64,000 bases of DNA from NCBI GenBank assembly GCA_025526935.1, contig JAHLKD010000127.1:62001-126000 (forward strand), written 5' to 3'. This document shows, piece by piece, positions 10,866 through 22,719 of the stretch. Position 1 is the stretch's first letter, and each line of letters opens with the position of its first letter. The notes beneath the pieces were generated by a model, which was given only the letters and a program-made list of their open reading frames with translations, did not search any database and was not told the origin of the DNA. The translations under genes and the position numbers were made by a program. Source of the stretch: Cladochytrium replicatum (lineage: Eukaryota; Chytridiomycota; Chytridiomycetes; Cladochytriales; Cladochytriaceae).

Positions 10866-13139
10866 ATGAGCGACTCCCACTTGATCTCGACAGTTGGGCC
10901 AAACGCGGCAACGGTGATTGCGGCCGCAAAGATTCTGGTGGTCGGCGCTGGTGGAATCGGCTGTGAGCTGCTGAAATGTCTCGTGCTTTCTGGGTTCAAG
11001 CACATCGAAGTGGTATGCCAAAATGTTTCTTCAACCTCCGACCGTTGCTTGAAGACTTCCAATAAGGTTGACCTGGACACAATCGATGTGTCAAACTTGA
11101 ACAGACAATTCCTTTTCCGTCGTCAACACGTCAACAAGCCGAAGGCATTGGTACGTTCTGCAAATCACAGAACTAAACGAATCTGATCGTTCTCAGGTTG
11201 CAAGAGAATCCGCGCTCCGATTCAATCCCTCCGTCAATATTGTCGCACATCACGCCAGCATATTTGATCCACAATTCGATATCTTTTGGTTTAAGCAGTT
11301 TACGATTGTTCTAAATGCCTTGGACAATCTTGGTAAGTTATGCTGTACATTTTTTGGCGCATTGAAGTGCTGAACTAAACGGGAAATGCAATTTCAGCCG
11401 CAAGAAGGCGTGTGAATCTGATGTGTGTTGCAAGTGCAGTTCCTCTGATCGAATCAGGAACGCAGGGCCACCAGGGTCAGGTTACTGTCCATACAAAGGT
11501 ATTTTGCAGCCAAACATTGGGAAAGTAAATCTCTCCTAAAAAATTTTTTAACAGCACAATCAGTGCTACGACTGTGAGCCGGCCCCAACTCCGAAGACCT
11601 TCGCAGTTTGTACAATCAGAAGCACTCCCAGCGCTCCAATTCATTGCATTGTTTGGGCGAAGAGTTATCTCTTTGCGTTAGTTACTTCTATTCGCCTAAC
11701 CGGATTAATGTCTGATTCTTTTGCGTCAGACAACTATTCGGCGCGGACGATGATGAAGAGCTGCCTCCAACAAAGGAAGATGAAGCAAATGGTAAGATCT
11801 TGCTTCGTGCTGGGCATTTTACTTATCGTCATCTTTTGAAGCCGCTGAACTCGAAAACCTTCGGAAAGAAGCATCGGCACTGAAGAATCTTCGTGAAGCG
11901 ATCACAACTCCAAATTACGCTCGACTGGTATTCCAAAAAGTAAGAGGACCTATCCCTGCTCCCTAGACTTTCTGACCTATTCTCAGGTTTTCATTGATGA
12001 CATCGAACGACTTAGGAGTATGGAGGATATGTGGAAGACACGGAGAGCCCCAGTTGCGATGTCGTCGGTCGATTTCCAGACTGGTAGCCAACATGTACAC
12101 GATTTTGTTGCCGGATCAACAACGGGCGATGTACAACGAGATCATCGAGTTTGGAGTGTCCTCGAAAACATTTCCTCATTTATCCACAGGTAGAGTCCGC
12201 GATGAAAATTCTATTGTGCTGGTCTCAAACCCTGCACATCAAAGTATCCAACATCTGGCTCAACGTTATTCTGTCGGATCGATGGAGGATCCAGGACTTT
12301 CGTTGAGTTTTGATAAGGACGATGATGAAGTGATGGATTTCGTTGCTGCGGCGGCCAATTTGCGCGCACATGCCTTTGGGATAGAAATGTTGTCTCGATT
12401 CAAGAGCAAAGGTCGTTTGCACGAGAAAACGTGTCTAATATTTGCTTACAAGAATTCGCAGAGATGGCAGGCTCGATTATTCCAGCGATCGCAACCACAA
12501 ATGCTGTGATTGCCGGCATGATCGTCATCCAAGCAATACAATATCTCACCAAGGGATTCAACCATACTCGAAATGTGTGTTATGTTTTACTATATTTATT
12601 CAAACTTCTCAATATTCGACAGGCTTTCCTGGTGAAGAACGGGTTCCGCCTCCTGAGTGGACCCAATCCCGCCAATTGCGGCAAGAACCCTGACTGTGCC
12701 GTATGTTCGCCTTCATATCTCGTGCTATCCGCAGACACCTCGAAAGCGACACTGAACGATCTGATCAATTCGCTGAAAGTTAATGGAAAGCAACAGTACA
12801 ACCCAACATTGTTCCACGACGAGGAGCTGACAGTCGAAGAGAGCGGCAGGTAGGCGAGTACGAAATAGGCATTTTGGTGGATCTTGACGAGGGTCGTACC
12901 AGGATAGTATACGATATTGATTTTGACGATAATCTGGAGGAATCATTGGACAAGTTGGGTCTTGGGCACGGCAAGTTTGTTTCGATCACTGGAGAGCAAG
13001 AGGACGGCGGGACACGAAGGGTTGTGGTGATCATCGATGGCCGGTGAGTGGTTGGTTCAAACGTGGCTCGAATCATGATTGTTCTGATTGGCATATTCGT
13101 TATAGAACTGGAGGGAATATCGAGCTAAAAGCTCTCTAA
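10866..13139 (+). CDS. UBA2: SUMO-activating enzyme subunit UBA2
   Basis: Exons 10866-11012, 11067-11150, 11197-11332, 11398-11498, 11555-11676, 11730-11791, 11842-11939, 11987-12189, 12245-12411, 12462-12574, 12623-12849, 12903-13043 and 13106-13139 encode 544 aa. In order: nucleotide-binding loop [37 protein letters not shown], first zinc pair CYDC, catalytic Cys region [33 protein letters not shown], second zinc pair CAVC, and a C-terminal ubiquitin-like fold ([16 protein letters not shown]). With AOS1 it forms the E1 that activates SUMO and passes it to UBC9. It is about 90 residues shorter than human or yeast UBA2. It stops after the ubiquitin-like domain, so the usual C-terminal extension with nuclear localisation signal is missing. 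The first intron is 54 nt with no in-frame stop, so retention would add 18 residues. Confidence 0.94.
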
Positions 13140-13509
13140 ATGAGTGTAATAATAATAACTATTTTTAAATGAACTGTTCATCGAGAGCGGACCTGGTCAC
13201 CTCATTCTGTTCAAACTCAATCGTTTTGATTTAATTTTGAATATTAGTTTTATAAACGTTTGAGAACCCGATATTGGTTTCGGCCTTAATTGCACCTACT
13301 CTTGCCCAAGAGCGACGAATTCAAAGTAATCTCATCAGGAGCACATCTTTTACCATAATACAAATCGAACACTTCAACTTCGATCCCCAACCCCAATGGT
13401 TCTGGATCTATGAAACGAGCCATATTTATTTTCATTTATTTTTTTGGGGTCTTGCAATAGCCATCGCAGCTATCACATCACAGAACTGCACTTTATCCTG
13501 CTTGCAATT
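13140..13509. other. Intergenic, UBA2 3' flank
   Basis: AT-rich stretch after the UBA2 stop. I see no gene or RNA in it. Confidence 0.4.
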
Positions 13510-13860
13510 GTCATGATCCTCGTCAACCTCGCTCCTCTGAGCTCCTTCTTTCAATCCGTTACTCACCAACACTCCAGCACATGCATGATCCCCATTTAAC
13601 TCGCTTTTTGCCCACCAATCCACTAATTTCCACCAGTCAAGAGCGGAGATGCGACCGTGTCCGCTTGCGTAGTCGATAGCTTCGGTTGGAGTGCGGTGAG
13701 TTTGAGATGAGGAGATGGAGCAATTTGTGAATGTGAATGGGAGCTTTGGTTTGTGCGCTGTGCAAACAGCGACCATAATTGCTTCGACCTTGTGAACGAG
13801 CGACTGCTTTCTGAACAAAACATAAAGAGGGGAAACCGAAATGTGTTTCATAGTTTCCTT
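13510..13860 (-). pseudogene. Ankyrin-like (DWW repeat) gene fragment
   Basis: The minus strand encodes EAIDYASGHGRISALDWW followed by a second, imperfect VDWWAKSEL. This is the pattern of the divergent ankyrin-like repeats (x-ASxxGHxxxLDWW) that I associate with chytrid genomes. No start, splice structure or further repeats could be assembled, so it looks like a decayed piece. Family assignment is from the motif only. Confidence 0.45.
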
Positions 13861-14113
13861 CCAAAATTTTGGCTGGTCAACCTGAGGGACACTCAGGGAT
13901 CCGCTACAAACAACAAGAAACCACTAAACGAAACCACGAACCACTATTCCACAATACATTTTGAGAGGCTTTGAGTGCAACGACCTCTGGAGGTCTACCA
14001 GATCGCCGTAGACCCACATCCCTCCACCCCATTTTCGCAAATTTTAGCTGGGGACTACACATTTAACCACGGATACCCTCAACAATGAGGTGTTAGTTCT
14101 AATAACAGACTTC

Positions 14114-14790
14114 ATGAATATCGGACGACTGTGGATCGCTGCGCTCTGGTCACCGTAAGTGCCCTCCATGTCACCGCCAATTTTAATCAAGACGATCGAG
14201 AAGGATCTGGTCGTCGTAGGTGGTGGAGGGAGCGGCATCTACCCTGCAATCCGACTGAGGGATGACTTCAAGAAGAGCGTGCTGATTGTCGAACAGAAGG
14301 GGCGACTTGGTGGACATTCTGAGAACTACACTGATCCTGCCACTGGTATCAGCATCAGTGCCGGGGTAGTCATCTGGTACAACACTAAGGTTGTGAAAGG
14401 TTTTCTGGAGCGATTTGGTGTTCCCTACATTGTCTCAACCTGGTGGTGCGACTACTGCATAATACAGAGAGGCTCTCGAAAAGTTCCCGAGATCGATTTC
14501 GGAGTTGGATACAACCTCACCTACCTCGTGAAGAGCGACCTGTTGATCCCGTTCATCGAATTTGCCAAGAAGTCCGACTCTTAACCGCAGTTCGGACGAT
14601 TTTATCTATGCGCATGGAATCGGAGATCTCCTCCATCGTCCCGCAATCTACACGCTCAAGTACATCCACAAGAACGTCATCGATGCTTTCACTCAAGTAG
14701 TCGTTGTACCAAGAAGCGGCGACACTTCGGAACTCTACAGGGTGGCCACTGCGCATGAACCTATCATCCAACAATTTATCTGACTCCATG
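14114..14790 (+). pseudogene. FAD/NAD(P)-binding oxidoreductase fragment
   Basis: The clear part reads KDLVVVGGGGSGIYPAIRL (an FAD-binding GxGxxG segment), then VLIVEQKGRLGGHSENY and a stretch around VVKGFLERFGVPY. This is like the N-terminus of fungal flavin-containing amine oxidase-like proteins. The frame stops at 14582-14584. Similarity resumes in another frame at about 14600 (IYAHGIGDLLHRPAIY, KNVIDAF), so there is a frameshift. The ATG at 14114 begins a short hydrophobic segment and may be the original signal peptide, but I could not splice it in frame. Only the first third or so of the family's usual length is present. I judge it non-functional. Confidence 0.65.
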
Positions 14791-15109
14791 GATTGAACCA
14801 TGTGTGCTATTCTCTCGCCGTTTAGCTTGGCCGAATCACTATCATTGTTTGTCGGCCGTCTGGCCAATCAAAAATGTGCAACGGATCAACTGGATCAGCT
14901 TTCTAACCCGCACGTCTCGCATGATCGCTTTGTGCATAAACCGGCAACGGCACTCGGCTAGATTTCTATTTCAGAAACTCGATGTCCTACTCGAAACGAA
15001 AGTCGATGATCAAAGTCCAGACAGTGCGGAGCCAGTCATCCTCCGCTCCATCAAAGAATCACTTCGACCCAATCTCATTTACCTCGCAGAATTGGAGCGA
15101 AGCGAGTTT

Positions 15110-15900
15110 TGATAGCGTGTCTGTTTGCACTGGACAAATAGTGGCCGAGATATTGAATGGAAGTGGGGAAAACATTTGTGGTTCTGTTTGAAGTGTGGAA
15201 CACTAAACAGAGCGCAACAAGCTTATGCTCTGGGTCAAGCGTACCTCTTCCAGGCAGTGCATTTTAATGAACAGATCGAAACTGTAGTTCTAGCAAACCC
15301 TGATCTCCCCATTCCAATTTACTATTTTTAAGTACCAAGCTTTCTCCCAATCCAATCAACCAGAGGCTGACCTGAAAATTCCCAGTGAACTCGTCGACCA
15401 CATTCTGATCGTTCTTGGCTGATTGGGCGAACGAATTTGTCTTTGCACTCAGAGCAGCAATCGAGAACAACCAGATTAGCGTTCTCACCTGGTGGAAAAG
15501 CGGCGGCCCAGAACTCAAGACTCTCCTGGCGCGAATGTGCCAAGACCGGCCATTTCGACTGGTTAAAAGCAAGCGGTGTGGATTTGGATTGACGGGCTGA
15601 TGATGCCATGAATCGCGCAAGCGAGAACAGACACGTTGACGTGCTTGATTGGTGACTCTCAAGAGCGGTCTGGAACTGGTGTGGACAGATGACGCGATGG
15701 ACAAAGGGTCACGTTCGAGTTCTGCAACGGTCGAGAGGACGAGCGGTTACGGACATTTGCACGTCCATGTAGTGGAGGAAATCCAGTTGTTTGGAACTAC
15801 AGTGGTCAAATTCCTCCATCGACGACGCAAGCTCAAAGGCCCATATTCATGTTCTCGAATGGTGAAAATCGAGTGGACTTGAGTTTGAGTGGACGGATCA
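15110..15900 (+). pseudogene. Decayed ankyrin-like (DWW repeat) gene
   Basis: Several repeat-like pieces occur on the plus strand in shifting frames: HWTNSGRDIEWKWG (about 15122), ISVLTWWKSGGPELK (about 15477), MNRASENRHVDVLDW (about 15605), KSGLELVWTDDAMDKGS (about 15652) and SGYGHLHV (about 15748). Internal stops and frameshifts separate them. Together they match the x-AxxNGHxxVLxWWxxSGLEL pattern of the same divergent ankyrin-like family as the fragment at 13.6 kb, in the opposite orientation. No intact gene remains. Confidence 0.55.
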
Positions 15901-16410
15901 GGGAATCGAGCACGCAAAGATATTAAGGCGTAAGGACGTGGTGAGGTGGTAGATGGCCAGTGGGTTGAGCAGGATCTTGTTGAACAGTGTCACGATTCGA
16001 ATGAAAGCAAATTCAGTGTCACGATTCGAATGAAAGCAAATTGAGTGAAGTTGAGAATAATGATCACCTCGATATTTGTGGAGAGCAGCGGCAGAAGCAG
16101 GTAGTTGTCGGGCTTGCTTCAAATACGCTTGAGATGTATGTCAAAATTGAAATAAGTCTGGTTCTTCGGATGCACTTCAATGGATGTTTAAAACGGCCCT
16201 GTTATATGTAGTAAGATGAAACTCTTGATAATTTGAGCCGAGCATTTTGCACGGGAAAGCAGCATGCACCAGCTGCAAGATGTTTCGAATTGCACTTGGG
16301 GCCAAGTTTGTTGTGATCCTAATGTGAAGCCACCAAGCTTCTGCCTCAACAAAGCGAAGATGGGAGTATTAGAAGAGAATACAGAAAACGCGGATGGCTA
16401 AATCCAAGAA
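15901..16410. other. Intergenic with a short direct repeat
   Basis: No gene was recognised. A short unit (tgtcacgattcgaatg, then aaagcaaatt) occurs twice, around 15986 and 16017, as a direct repeat with a spacing of 31 nt. Confidence 0.5.
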
Positions 16411-17960
16411 TTACTGCTTGTAGGGGAGAGACAGATCAGGCCCGTTCCTAACAAAAAGATTCAGTATCAACTTTCTACAAATCAGGTAAGTCTACATACC
16501 AGACAGGAACAACTTGGAATGGGTTGATCTGGACGTGCGACTTGTAGTAGTGTTCCTTGATGTGCGTCAAGTTGACCGTTGCTGCGACTTTGGGCATCTG
16601 GTAGATCTGGCGTGCCCAGCGCAGGATGTTTGGGTAGTCGTGCGCGATCGTGCCTCCCGTGCACTTGAAGTGCGTATCTAATCCACAGAAAGTACAATTG
16701 TAAGCATTCTGTCAGCACATAATGATGCTGTCCAGTAACGTACGGTAGACTGGGTCGAAACGAACAATGGTGGTGAAAAGTCGAACATCGGCTTCAGTGA
16801 AAGTCTCACCAAGAAGGAACTCGTTCTAAACAATATTTGTAAGACGAATGTAATACATTGCGGCACGGTCAAACCAACCTTTGCGAGGATGGCCTCCACC
16901 TTCGCAAGACCGTCGAAAACCAAGTTGTACGCAGCCTCGTCTGAAGAAATGAATCCCTGTGAGCAAAAGAACATCGTATAGCCGTACAGCTGACACATCT
17001 ACATACAGGGCTCCTGCTTGGTTGCGAATCCGGCTTTGTAAACACCGTTGTTGATCTGGTCGTAGATCCACGTGTTGAGCTCGTCGATCTGTGTGCGGAG
17101 TTTCTCGGGATAGTACGTCACGCCCGGGTTGGACGACCACGCGTCGAACTGGTTGTTGAAGAAGCGAATGATTTCGGAGGACTCGTTGTTGACGATGGTG
17201 TTGTTCTTCTTGTCCCACAGGACCGGCACCGTGAAGCGTCCTAAAGTAATGCCATGAATCTACTTGACAAAAATTCCACAACGTAAGTTGATGGAAGTTT
17301 ACCAGAGTACTCGGGCTCGGCTTTGAAGTACACCTCGCGAATATACTTGAATCCGTTGCAGATATCAGGGATCGCACCAGGGGTCTCAGACGATTCGCTA
17401 AAGTGCCATCCTAGCAACATAATTCGTTGATAAGTATTCGATCCCCACGAATGCTTGATCTGAAGTTACCATTGGGTCCCATGAGCGGGTCAACGATGCT
17501 AACCGAGATGATGTCCTCCAAACCCTTCAACACGCTACATTGCGGATCGCACTAAGATCAGATCTGGAATCAGCAACAAATCTCGCTTACCGAACAATCA
17601 GGGTACGGTGAGCCCACGGGCACGCGAGCGAAACGTCTGGAAAATTAAATCAACTGGATATGAGCAATCTGTTCCAATTCCGCGATGCAAGCACAGTTCC
17701 TTACAGAGATGGTAGCGGTTGGCTTCAGGCGGAAACGGTCCGTCGGGCGAGATCTCATTCCTATCAAAGCAAAAAAAATGTAGTTAGCGATTTTGCAGGG
17801 CATCTAATGCCGACGCAAACATTACCTGAAGCTAGAAACCTGGCGCTTGAATTCGCCAGTGTCCGACGCCCATTTGTAAATTCCTTTTTGAGTGACAGTC
17901 AGTCTTTAAGATCCATTATCACCATCGCAACTTACCTGCTGGTGCAGCTGGGGTGGCCAT
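16411..17960 (-). CDS. Glutathionyl-hydroquinone reductase (Ecm4/Gto1 family)
   Basis: Eleven exons, in gene order: 17936-17960, 17826-17883, 17705-17760, 17591-17636, 17470-17534, 17303-17410, 17007-17240, 16879-16940, 16744-16825, 16500-16677, 16411-16447. They encode 316 aa, the family's usual size. It is a xi-class glutathione S-transferase. The thioredoxin-like part has GEFKRQVSSFRNEISPDG, then LACPWAHRTLIVR with the catalytic Cys, VDPLMGPNGWHF and PVLWDKKNNTIVNNESSEI. The helical C-terminal domain has NEFLLGETFTEADVRLF and HFKCT. The family reduces glutathionyl-hydroquinones or mixed disulfides with glutathione; expected in cytosol, with no targeting signal visible. The first exon is only 25 nt. 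It is divergent from the TLC gene across about 1.1 kb. Confidence 0.94.
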
Positions 17961-19036
17961 TGAGAATGCAGAAGAGTTGAACGTGCGTTTGTATTGTAAG
18001 TGAAGGGAGATGTTGGGGCGGAGTTGAGCGAGAGCAGATCTTCTTGCTGGGAGTGCGGACAGGCGAGTTTGAAATAGCAGTGAAGGGCCGGTTCACAATG
18101 CAAAGTTTGTCCGGGCCGAAAGACTTTAAAAAAACTGGAAAAAACCACAACTTTATTAGTCAACGGTTCGGGGTTTTTGCAAAGGTTAATGTATGTGTGA
18201 TAACAATGTTCTGAAAGGCTCATTTTTAAGCGTTCCGTTGTCACATATTAATATGATCTGACGAATATGTATTTATGTCAGCACGACTTTGATTTCAAGT
18301 TCGGAAAGTCCCGACCTCGAGTCAAGATTCAACAAACATGAAGAAAGGTAGAAATGGAACGATGAGCCACTTTCACAGTAAGTCTATTTTCATATTTGTG
18401 CGAATTATGTTCCAAAACTGAAAAGGGGGTGCAGTTTGTTTGACATGTGCCAAATTTTCACATGTCAGGTTTGTGACGGAATGAATGTATTGCCGTCGGG
18501 TTCAGTTTTCCGAGTCGAGCACGCGACGTGAACGGGTCAATTGTCTCGTCCCCAGTGCATTTGCTACTTTCAGCTCAATCCGCCCCAAACGCTGTCCTTC
18601 CCACGTGACAATTCCCCTCCTCATCGAATCTCAAAATTTGAATCTCAAATCTGTCGATTGGTGTCAGCGCTGCCACTCGGAGACCGTTTGCCAAGTACCT
18701 GAACAGTCAAGACTCGAACGCTCTTGCCCTGCTGTGGTCTCTAGGTCTCCCCTGCTAGTGCTCGCTTTCCCCTCGTCAGTCTATCTATACCCGTCTGGTC
18801 TGTGACGGACGGTGTCGACATTTTGTTTGCCCCCCCTGTTTGTTGGGGTCACTACCCTTAATATCGACACCTTCTGTCGACTCCGGAGCGACACTCCCAG
18901 TCTTCTATTCACCTTAAAGGTGCGTCAATATACCCCCACTATACCCCTTTTTCGATTTCATACTTACATAATCTCTTTCGTTTGACCATACTTTCGAAAT
19001 CGACCTGTACCATACACTATAGTTCATCGACACTTA
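17961..19036. other. Long divergent upstream region
   Basis: The 1.08 kb between the glutathionyl-hydroquinone reductase start (minus) and the TLC gene start (plus). Pyrimidine-rich stretches precede the TLC start (about 18880-19010), as in many fungal promoters. No coding sequence, tRNA or repeat was recognised. Confidence 0.4.
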
Positions 19037-20086
19037 ATGCCGTCGCTACCACCGATCATCTCTGCCGTAGGCGGAGATCTCCACGCCCGGTTCACAAACC
19101 CGTGGAAAACAACTCCCGTTATGGACGTATTGAAGGATCCCTACTTCATTTACCCCTTCATCGTCTCCGCCTTCATCCAAATTTTCACATACTACTTTCT
19201 CCAATACGCCTTCCCGAAGCAGTTCGCCCAGACCCGGAAGCAGAAGGCGTGGATACTGACCCTCCAGAACTCGATCGTCACGGCCCTCAGCTCCCTGCCG
19301 TTCCTCTACCAATTTATCGCCAACGGCTTCTCCTTCGTCGACTTCCCCGCCCTCGACACCTCGTTCTCAAAGGCTCTCACCGCCTTCTTTATGACGTACC
19401 TGTTGGCCGACCTCGCCTTTGGGGCGCTCTGCTACCCGGAGCTCATGGACCCATTGACCGGTTGGTTCCACCACACCCTCTACACCGTTCTCTCGTTCCA
19501 GATCCTGCGATGGGGTGTCCCAGGTCTTCTCGGAGTCTACCTGATCCTGGAAGCACCCACGCTCTTGCTCTCGATGGGCCAGATAAACAGGGCGTTCCGC
19601 AAGGACATGCTCTACGGCGGCATCTTCTTCTCGACCCGCATCGTCTTCCACCTCGTGCTGTCGTACAAACTGTTCACAGACTTTCACAACTTTTTGTTCC
19701 TGCCCACCGTCAGCGTGTTCCCGATCCACGTCTTGTGGTTCAAGCAATGGATCGTGCAGCAGATCAAGAAACGGTCGACCGCTTCTGCTGCGCCAAAGTC
19801 GAAATCGCAAAGGACCATGGAGGAGAACGTTGTGGTAGCGAGTGCAAGTTCGGTGCACGTGCCGAGAAGGGCGCACTATAGGAGAGCAGACTCGGTATCG
19901 AGCGCCGCAGTTGCAGCAGCGGCCGCCGCGTCGCTTGCAGCACCGCCCACGCCACCGAAACCAAAGCGACGATTCCTTGGAGTCATGGCAGCCGCACAGC
20001 AGCCAGCGATGGCGAGGCTGCAGGCCCACGCGTTGCGGCTGCTCCGAGGCGGTCGTCGTGGAAGCAACAGCAACTTGCAGTCATGA
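19037..20086 (+). CDS. TLC-domain multispanning membrane protein
   Basis: Single exon, 349 aa. The N-terminal 30 residues are soluble. Several hydrophobic segments follow (about residues 35-60, 72-95, 110-135, 150-175, 180-200 and 205-235). The segment around DLAFGALCYPELMD and GWFHHTLYTVLSF (about residues 128-158) is the conserved part of TLC (TRAM/LAG1/CLN8) proteins of the TLCD4/TMEM56 type, with paired His. Members sit in ER or plasma membrane and act in lipid handling; ceramide synthase activity should not be assumed because the longer Lag1 motif is not seen. The C-terminal 100 residues are basic and low complexity (Ala-rich run SSAAVAAAAAASLAA near residue 290). GC-rich coding with no introns is unusual among these genes. 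Confidence 0.72.
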   Translation: MPSLPPIISAVGGDLHARFTNPWKTTPVMDVLKDPYFIYPFIVSAFIQIFTYYFLQYAFPKQFAQTRKQKAWILTLQNSIVTALSSLPFLYQFIANGFSFVDFPALDTSFSKALTAFFMTYLLADLAFGALCYPELMDPLTGWFHHTLYTVLSFQILRWGVPGLLGVYLILEAPTLLLSMGQINRAFRKDMLYGGIFFSTRIVFHLVLSYKLFTDFHNFLFLPTVSVFPIHVLWFKQWIVQQIKKRSTASAAPKSKSQRTMEENVVVASASSVHVPRRAHYRRADSVSSAAVAAAAAASLAAPPTPPKPKRRFLGVMAAAQQPAMARLQAHALRLLRGGRRGSNSNLQS

Positions 20087-20794
20087 GATTAGTTGAGTTT
20101 TAATTTCTGTTTCACATCCAAAAACTGTGTCATTAGTTTTTATGTTTATTAGTATGAGTGTTGCATTTTCTGTTCGTTGTTTCACCCATTCTTTTTTTGG
20201 AAGTCTCTTCCCCTCTTTTCTCATGACTGTTTTGAACTTGCTCCCTTTTAATACCAATAAGTGACTCAATACAGTTTCAAGTAGTTCTTCTTCTTACTGT
20301 CTTGTTTTATCCATGCGAATCGTTTGTTGGTTTTGGAGGGTGCTGCTGCTTCCCTTCTCACTCCCATTTTCGACAAGATGGTTGAGATGTTGGTTTTATT
20401 TGGTTTCATATAGAGCGTTTTTTTTTTGTGAGAATCCACACCAATGTCCTCGTTCAACAACCCATTGTCCACTGATCCCCCTGGATGATTCCTTTTTTTT
20501 CTCGCTTACTTCTTGTCTCCAGAGCAATTGTTTTGTTTTGGTCATCTTGTTTCTGGTCGACCAGACTACCGGGAGGTGATATATTTGATAGTGAATAGTA
20601 CATCAATGGAGGAAACAGAATTTATCTGCACGTAGTGAAGTTAGTGTCTGTGCTGGTGCTTCTGTGTCCATCGACTGTTTCTGAACTGTACATACTGTGC
20701 AAAATAAACTGGGACTTCGAAAGTGACAGTTTTTTATGAATCCAACTCTCCAGTGGCTTTGACATCGCGTTCAATATTCAATATTAATATCGCA
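20087..20794. other. Intergenic, T-rich
   Basis: T-rich 3' region of the TLC gene and upstream region of the hydrolase gene. Many T and CT runs on the plus strand; no gene recognised. Confidence 0.4.
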
Positions 20795-22428
20795 ATGTCC
20801 AACGCCTTCTTTGCCTTCCTGGTCTTCATAGCCCTCGTCGCATTCCACCACATCGCAATGCGGCTATTCCGCTCGCGCATGAAGGGTCGCGCCGGTGACT
20901 CGGGCGGCTGGCCCCAAAAGATCTTCCTTCCTCCAGAAGCGAAAGAGCGCGTCAACGCAAAACCGCACCCGGGCACCACGGAAGATTTCTTAGGCGAGGA
21001 TTACATTTACCTGCATGTTCGATTCCAGGAAGTAGATGGCGCGGAGGAGGATGATCTGCCTGTGGTCGTTTGCGAATCTCGTAGGGTTCAATGACTCAAA
21101 AATGAACGCGGGGGGGCAATTGAGGGCTGATTCTGAGAAATGTGTAGATCTCGGCATGGCGGTGCAAGCTTGGGGGTACATGGAACGTGCATTGGAAAAG
21201 GTGCTCCCTATCCTGACGTATGAACGACAGGGATATGGTAAGCATTGCAAATTTTTGTGGTTTTCAAACTGGATAATCTCATTTCGACCAGGCCTTTCTT
21301 CCAGCCCATTGACTAGAGAGGAGCCACGAACAGTCGAAGATCTAGCTCGTGATCTGTACCTCCTCCTCGACCAACTGAACCTCCTCGCAGATGGCAAACT
21401 TCGCAAGGGCCGACCACTGATCCTCGTCGGGCATTCCTTTGGCGGTCTCATTCTTCGTGCATTCCAGGTACAATTCACTTTACTTCCTTTCCACTGTCCA
21501 TTCTCGAAACCCACATTTATGCATGAAGGCAACCTACCACCCCGCAAACGTGATCGGCCTTGTCCTCCTCGACCCCCTTCCCGAAACCGCCCTCTCCCTC
21601 TTCCCAACCATTGCGCCCTTGATAACAACCCGTCTCCACCGCGCGCTGCGCACAGCCGCTAGCGTCTCGAACTGGGGGCTCGTGCGCTACATGCACACCT
21701 TCCTCCGGATCCCCGTCGTCCCGATCCCGCATGCGATGCGCGCGAGGCTGCAGGGGTGGGAATCAAGCGCGCTGCGGACGTACCTCTACGACTCGAAGAT
21801 GCTGTGGGCGGTCGCGGCGGAGGTTGCGGGGTACGGGGATTCGCTTGCAAAGGTCGTGGAGGTTGAGAGGGGGTTCAGGGGCGAGGTGGAGAAGGCGGAG
21901 CGGGCGGTGATTGAGGGAGTGGAAGCGGAAAAGGAGGATAAACGTGGGGATGAGACTGTGGGGGAGGGGGTTGGAGTTCGGAGACGGAGGAATAAGGAAA
22001 ACCTTGCAACGACGGCGTTGGTGAAAGTTTCCAAGAAGCAGAAAGGCGGAGAGAATCGTGGAGATGCTTCAGAGCATCCGTATAGAAACGCGATGGCGGT
22101 AGTAGTCACCGTCGCGAAGGTCGACAAGCCGGTGGTGGGGTCTGGAGTCGACTACGGTGTGTGGCGGCGGTGGTGGATCTCGCATCAGCGGGAGCTGGCT
22201 AGGTCGCTGAATTCGGGGTCGAAGTGGGCAGCCCTGGCGGAGGCGATCGAGGAGGATGAAGGTTTCGAGGTTACTGGGACGGACTCTGGGTTCACGGACG
22301 AGGACGGGGAGAACGAGGGGCAAAAGTTGTTCATTGTGGACAGAACGTCGGAGCACGCGGGGCTTTGTGTGAGTGCGACGGCTGTGAGGGCTATACAGAT
22401 GGTTGCGGAGTATGCCGGAGGGAAGTGA
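20795..22428 (+). CDS. Alpha/beta hydrolase with N-terminal membrane anchor
   Basis: Exons 20795-21080, 21148-21237, 21292-21467 and 21529-22428 encode 483 aa. A hydrophobic segment at residues 4-20 (AFFAFLVFIALVAFHH) suggests a membrane anchor or signal. The fold starts near residue 70 with YIYLHVR. VVVCESHLGM and ILTYERQGYG follow, then the nucleophile elbow VGHSFGG (Ser about residue 173) and LVLLDPLPE. A His in SEHAG near residue 457 is the likely catalytic His. Between the lid and C-terminal parts is a charged, low-complexity insert (residues about 300-370). Introns are 54-67 nt. The substrate is unknown; lipase, esterase or epoxide-hydrolase-like roles are all possible. It is followed by the GH43 gene on the same strand. 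Confidence 0.82.
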
Positions 22429-22719
22429 GATCTGATGATTTGGTGATCTTGCTGGGAAGAACTCTGTCGCAATTAATTTTTGGCACCTGAAGTGGCCAAA
22501 TTTTGCCTTCCTCCAATAATCATTTCCCCCGCCTCGAATCTGTAGGCTGGGCTGATCATTAAAACTGGCTGTGGTTGACGTTTTCTCCGCAAAAAAAGAT
22601 TCTAAAGGTCTCGTGGCAACAAAATTTGTGTGGGAATGATCATAGGGGTAAATTTTCATTACCCTCCTTTTAAATCTCATGCACTCCCCCGTGATGACGA
22701 GCTGAGCTTGTTCCGAACC

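Noticed and set aside
18982-19881. Long plus-strand frame overlapping the TLC gene
   Set aside because: It is a GC-rich shadow of the TLC-domain frame, Pro/Arg-rich with no recognisable domain.
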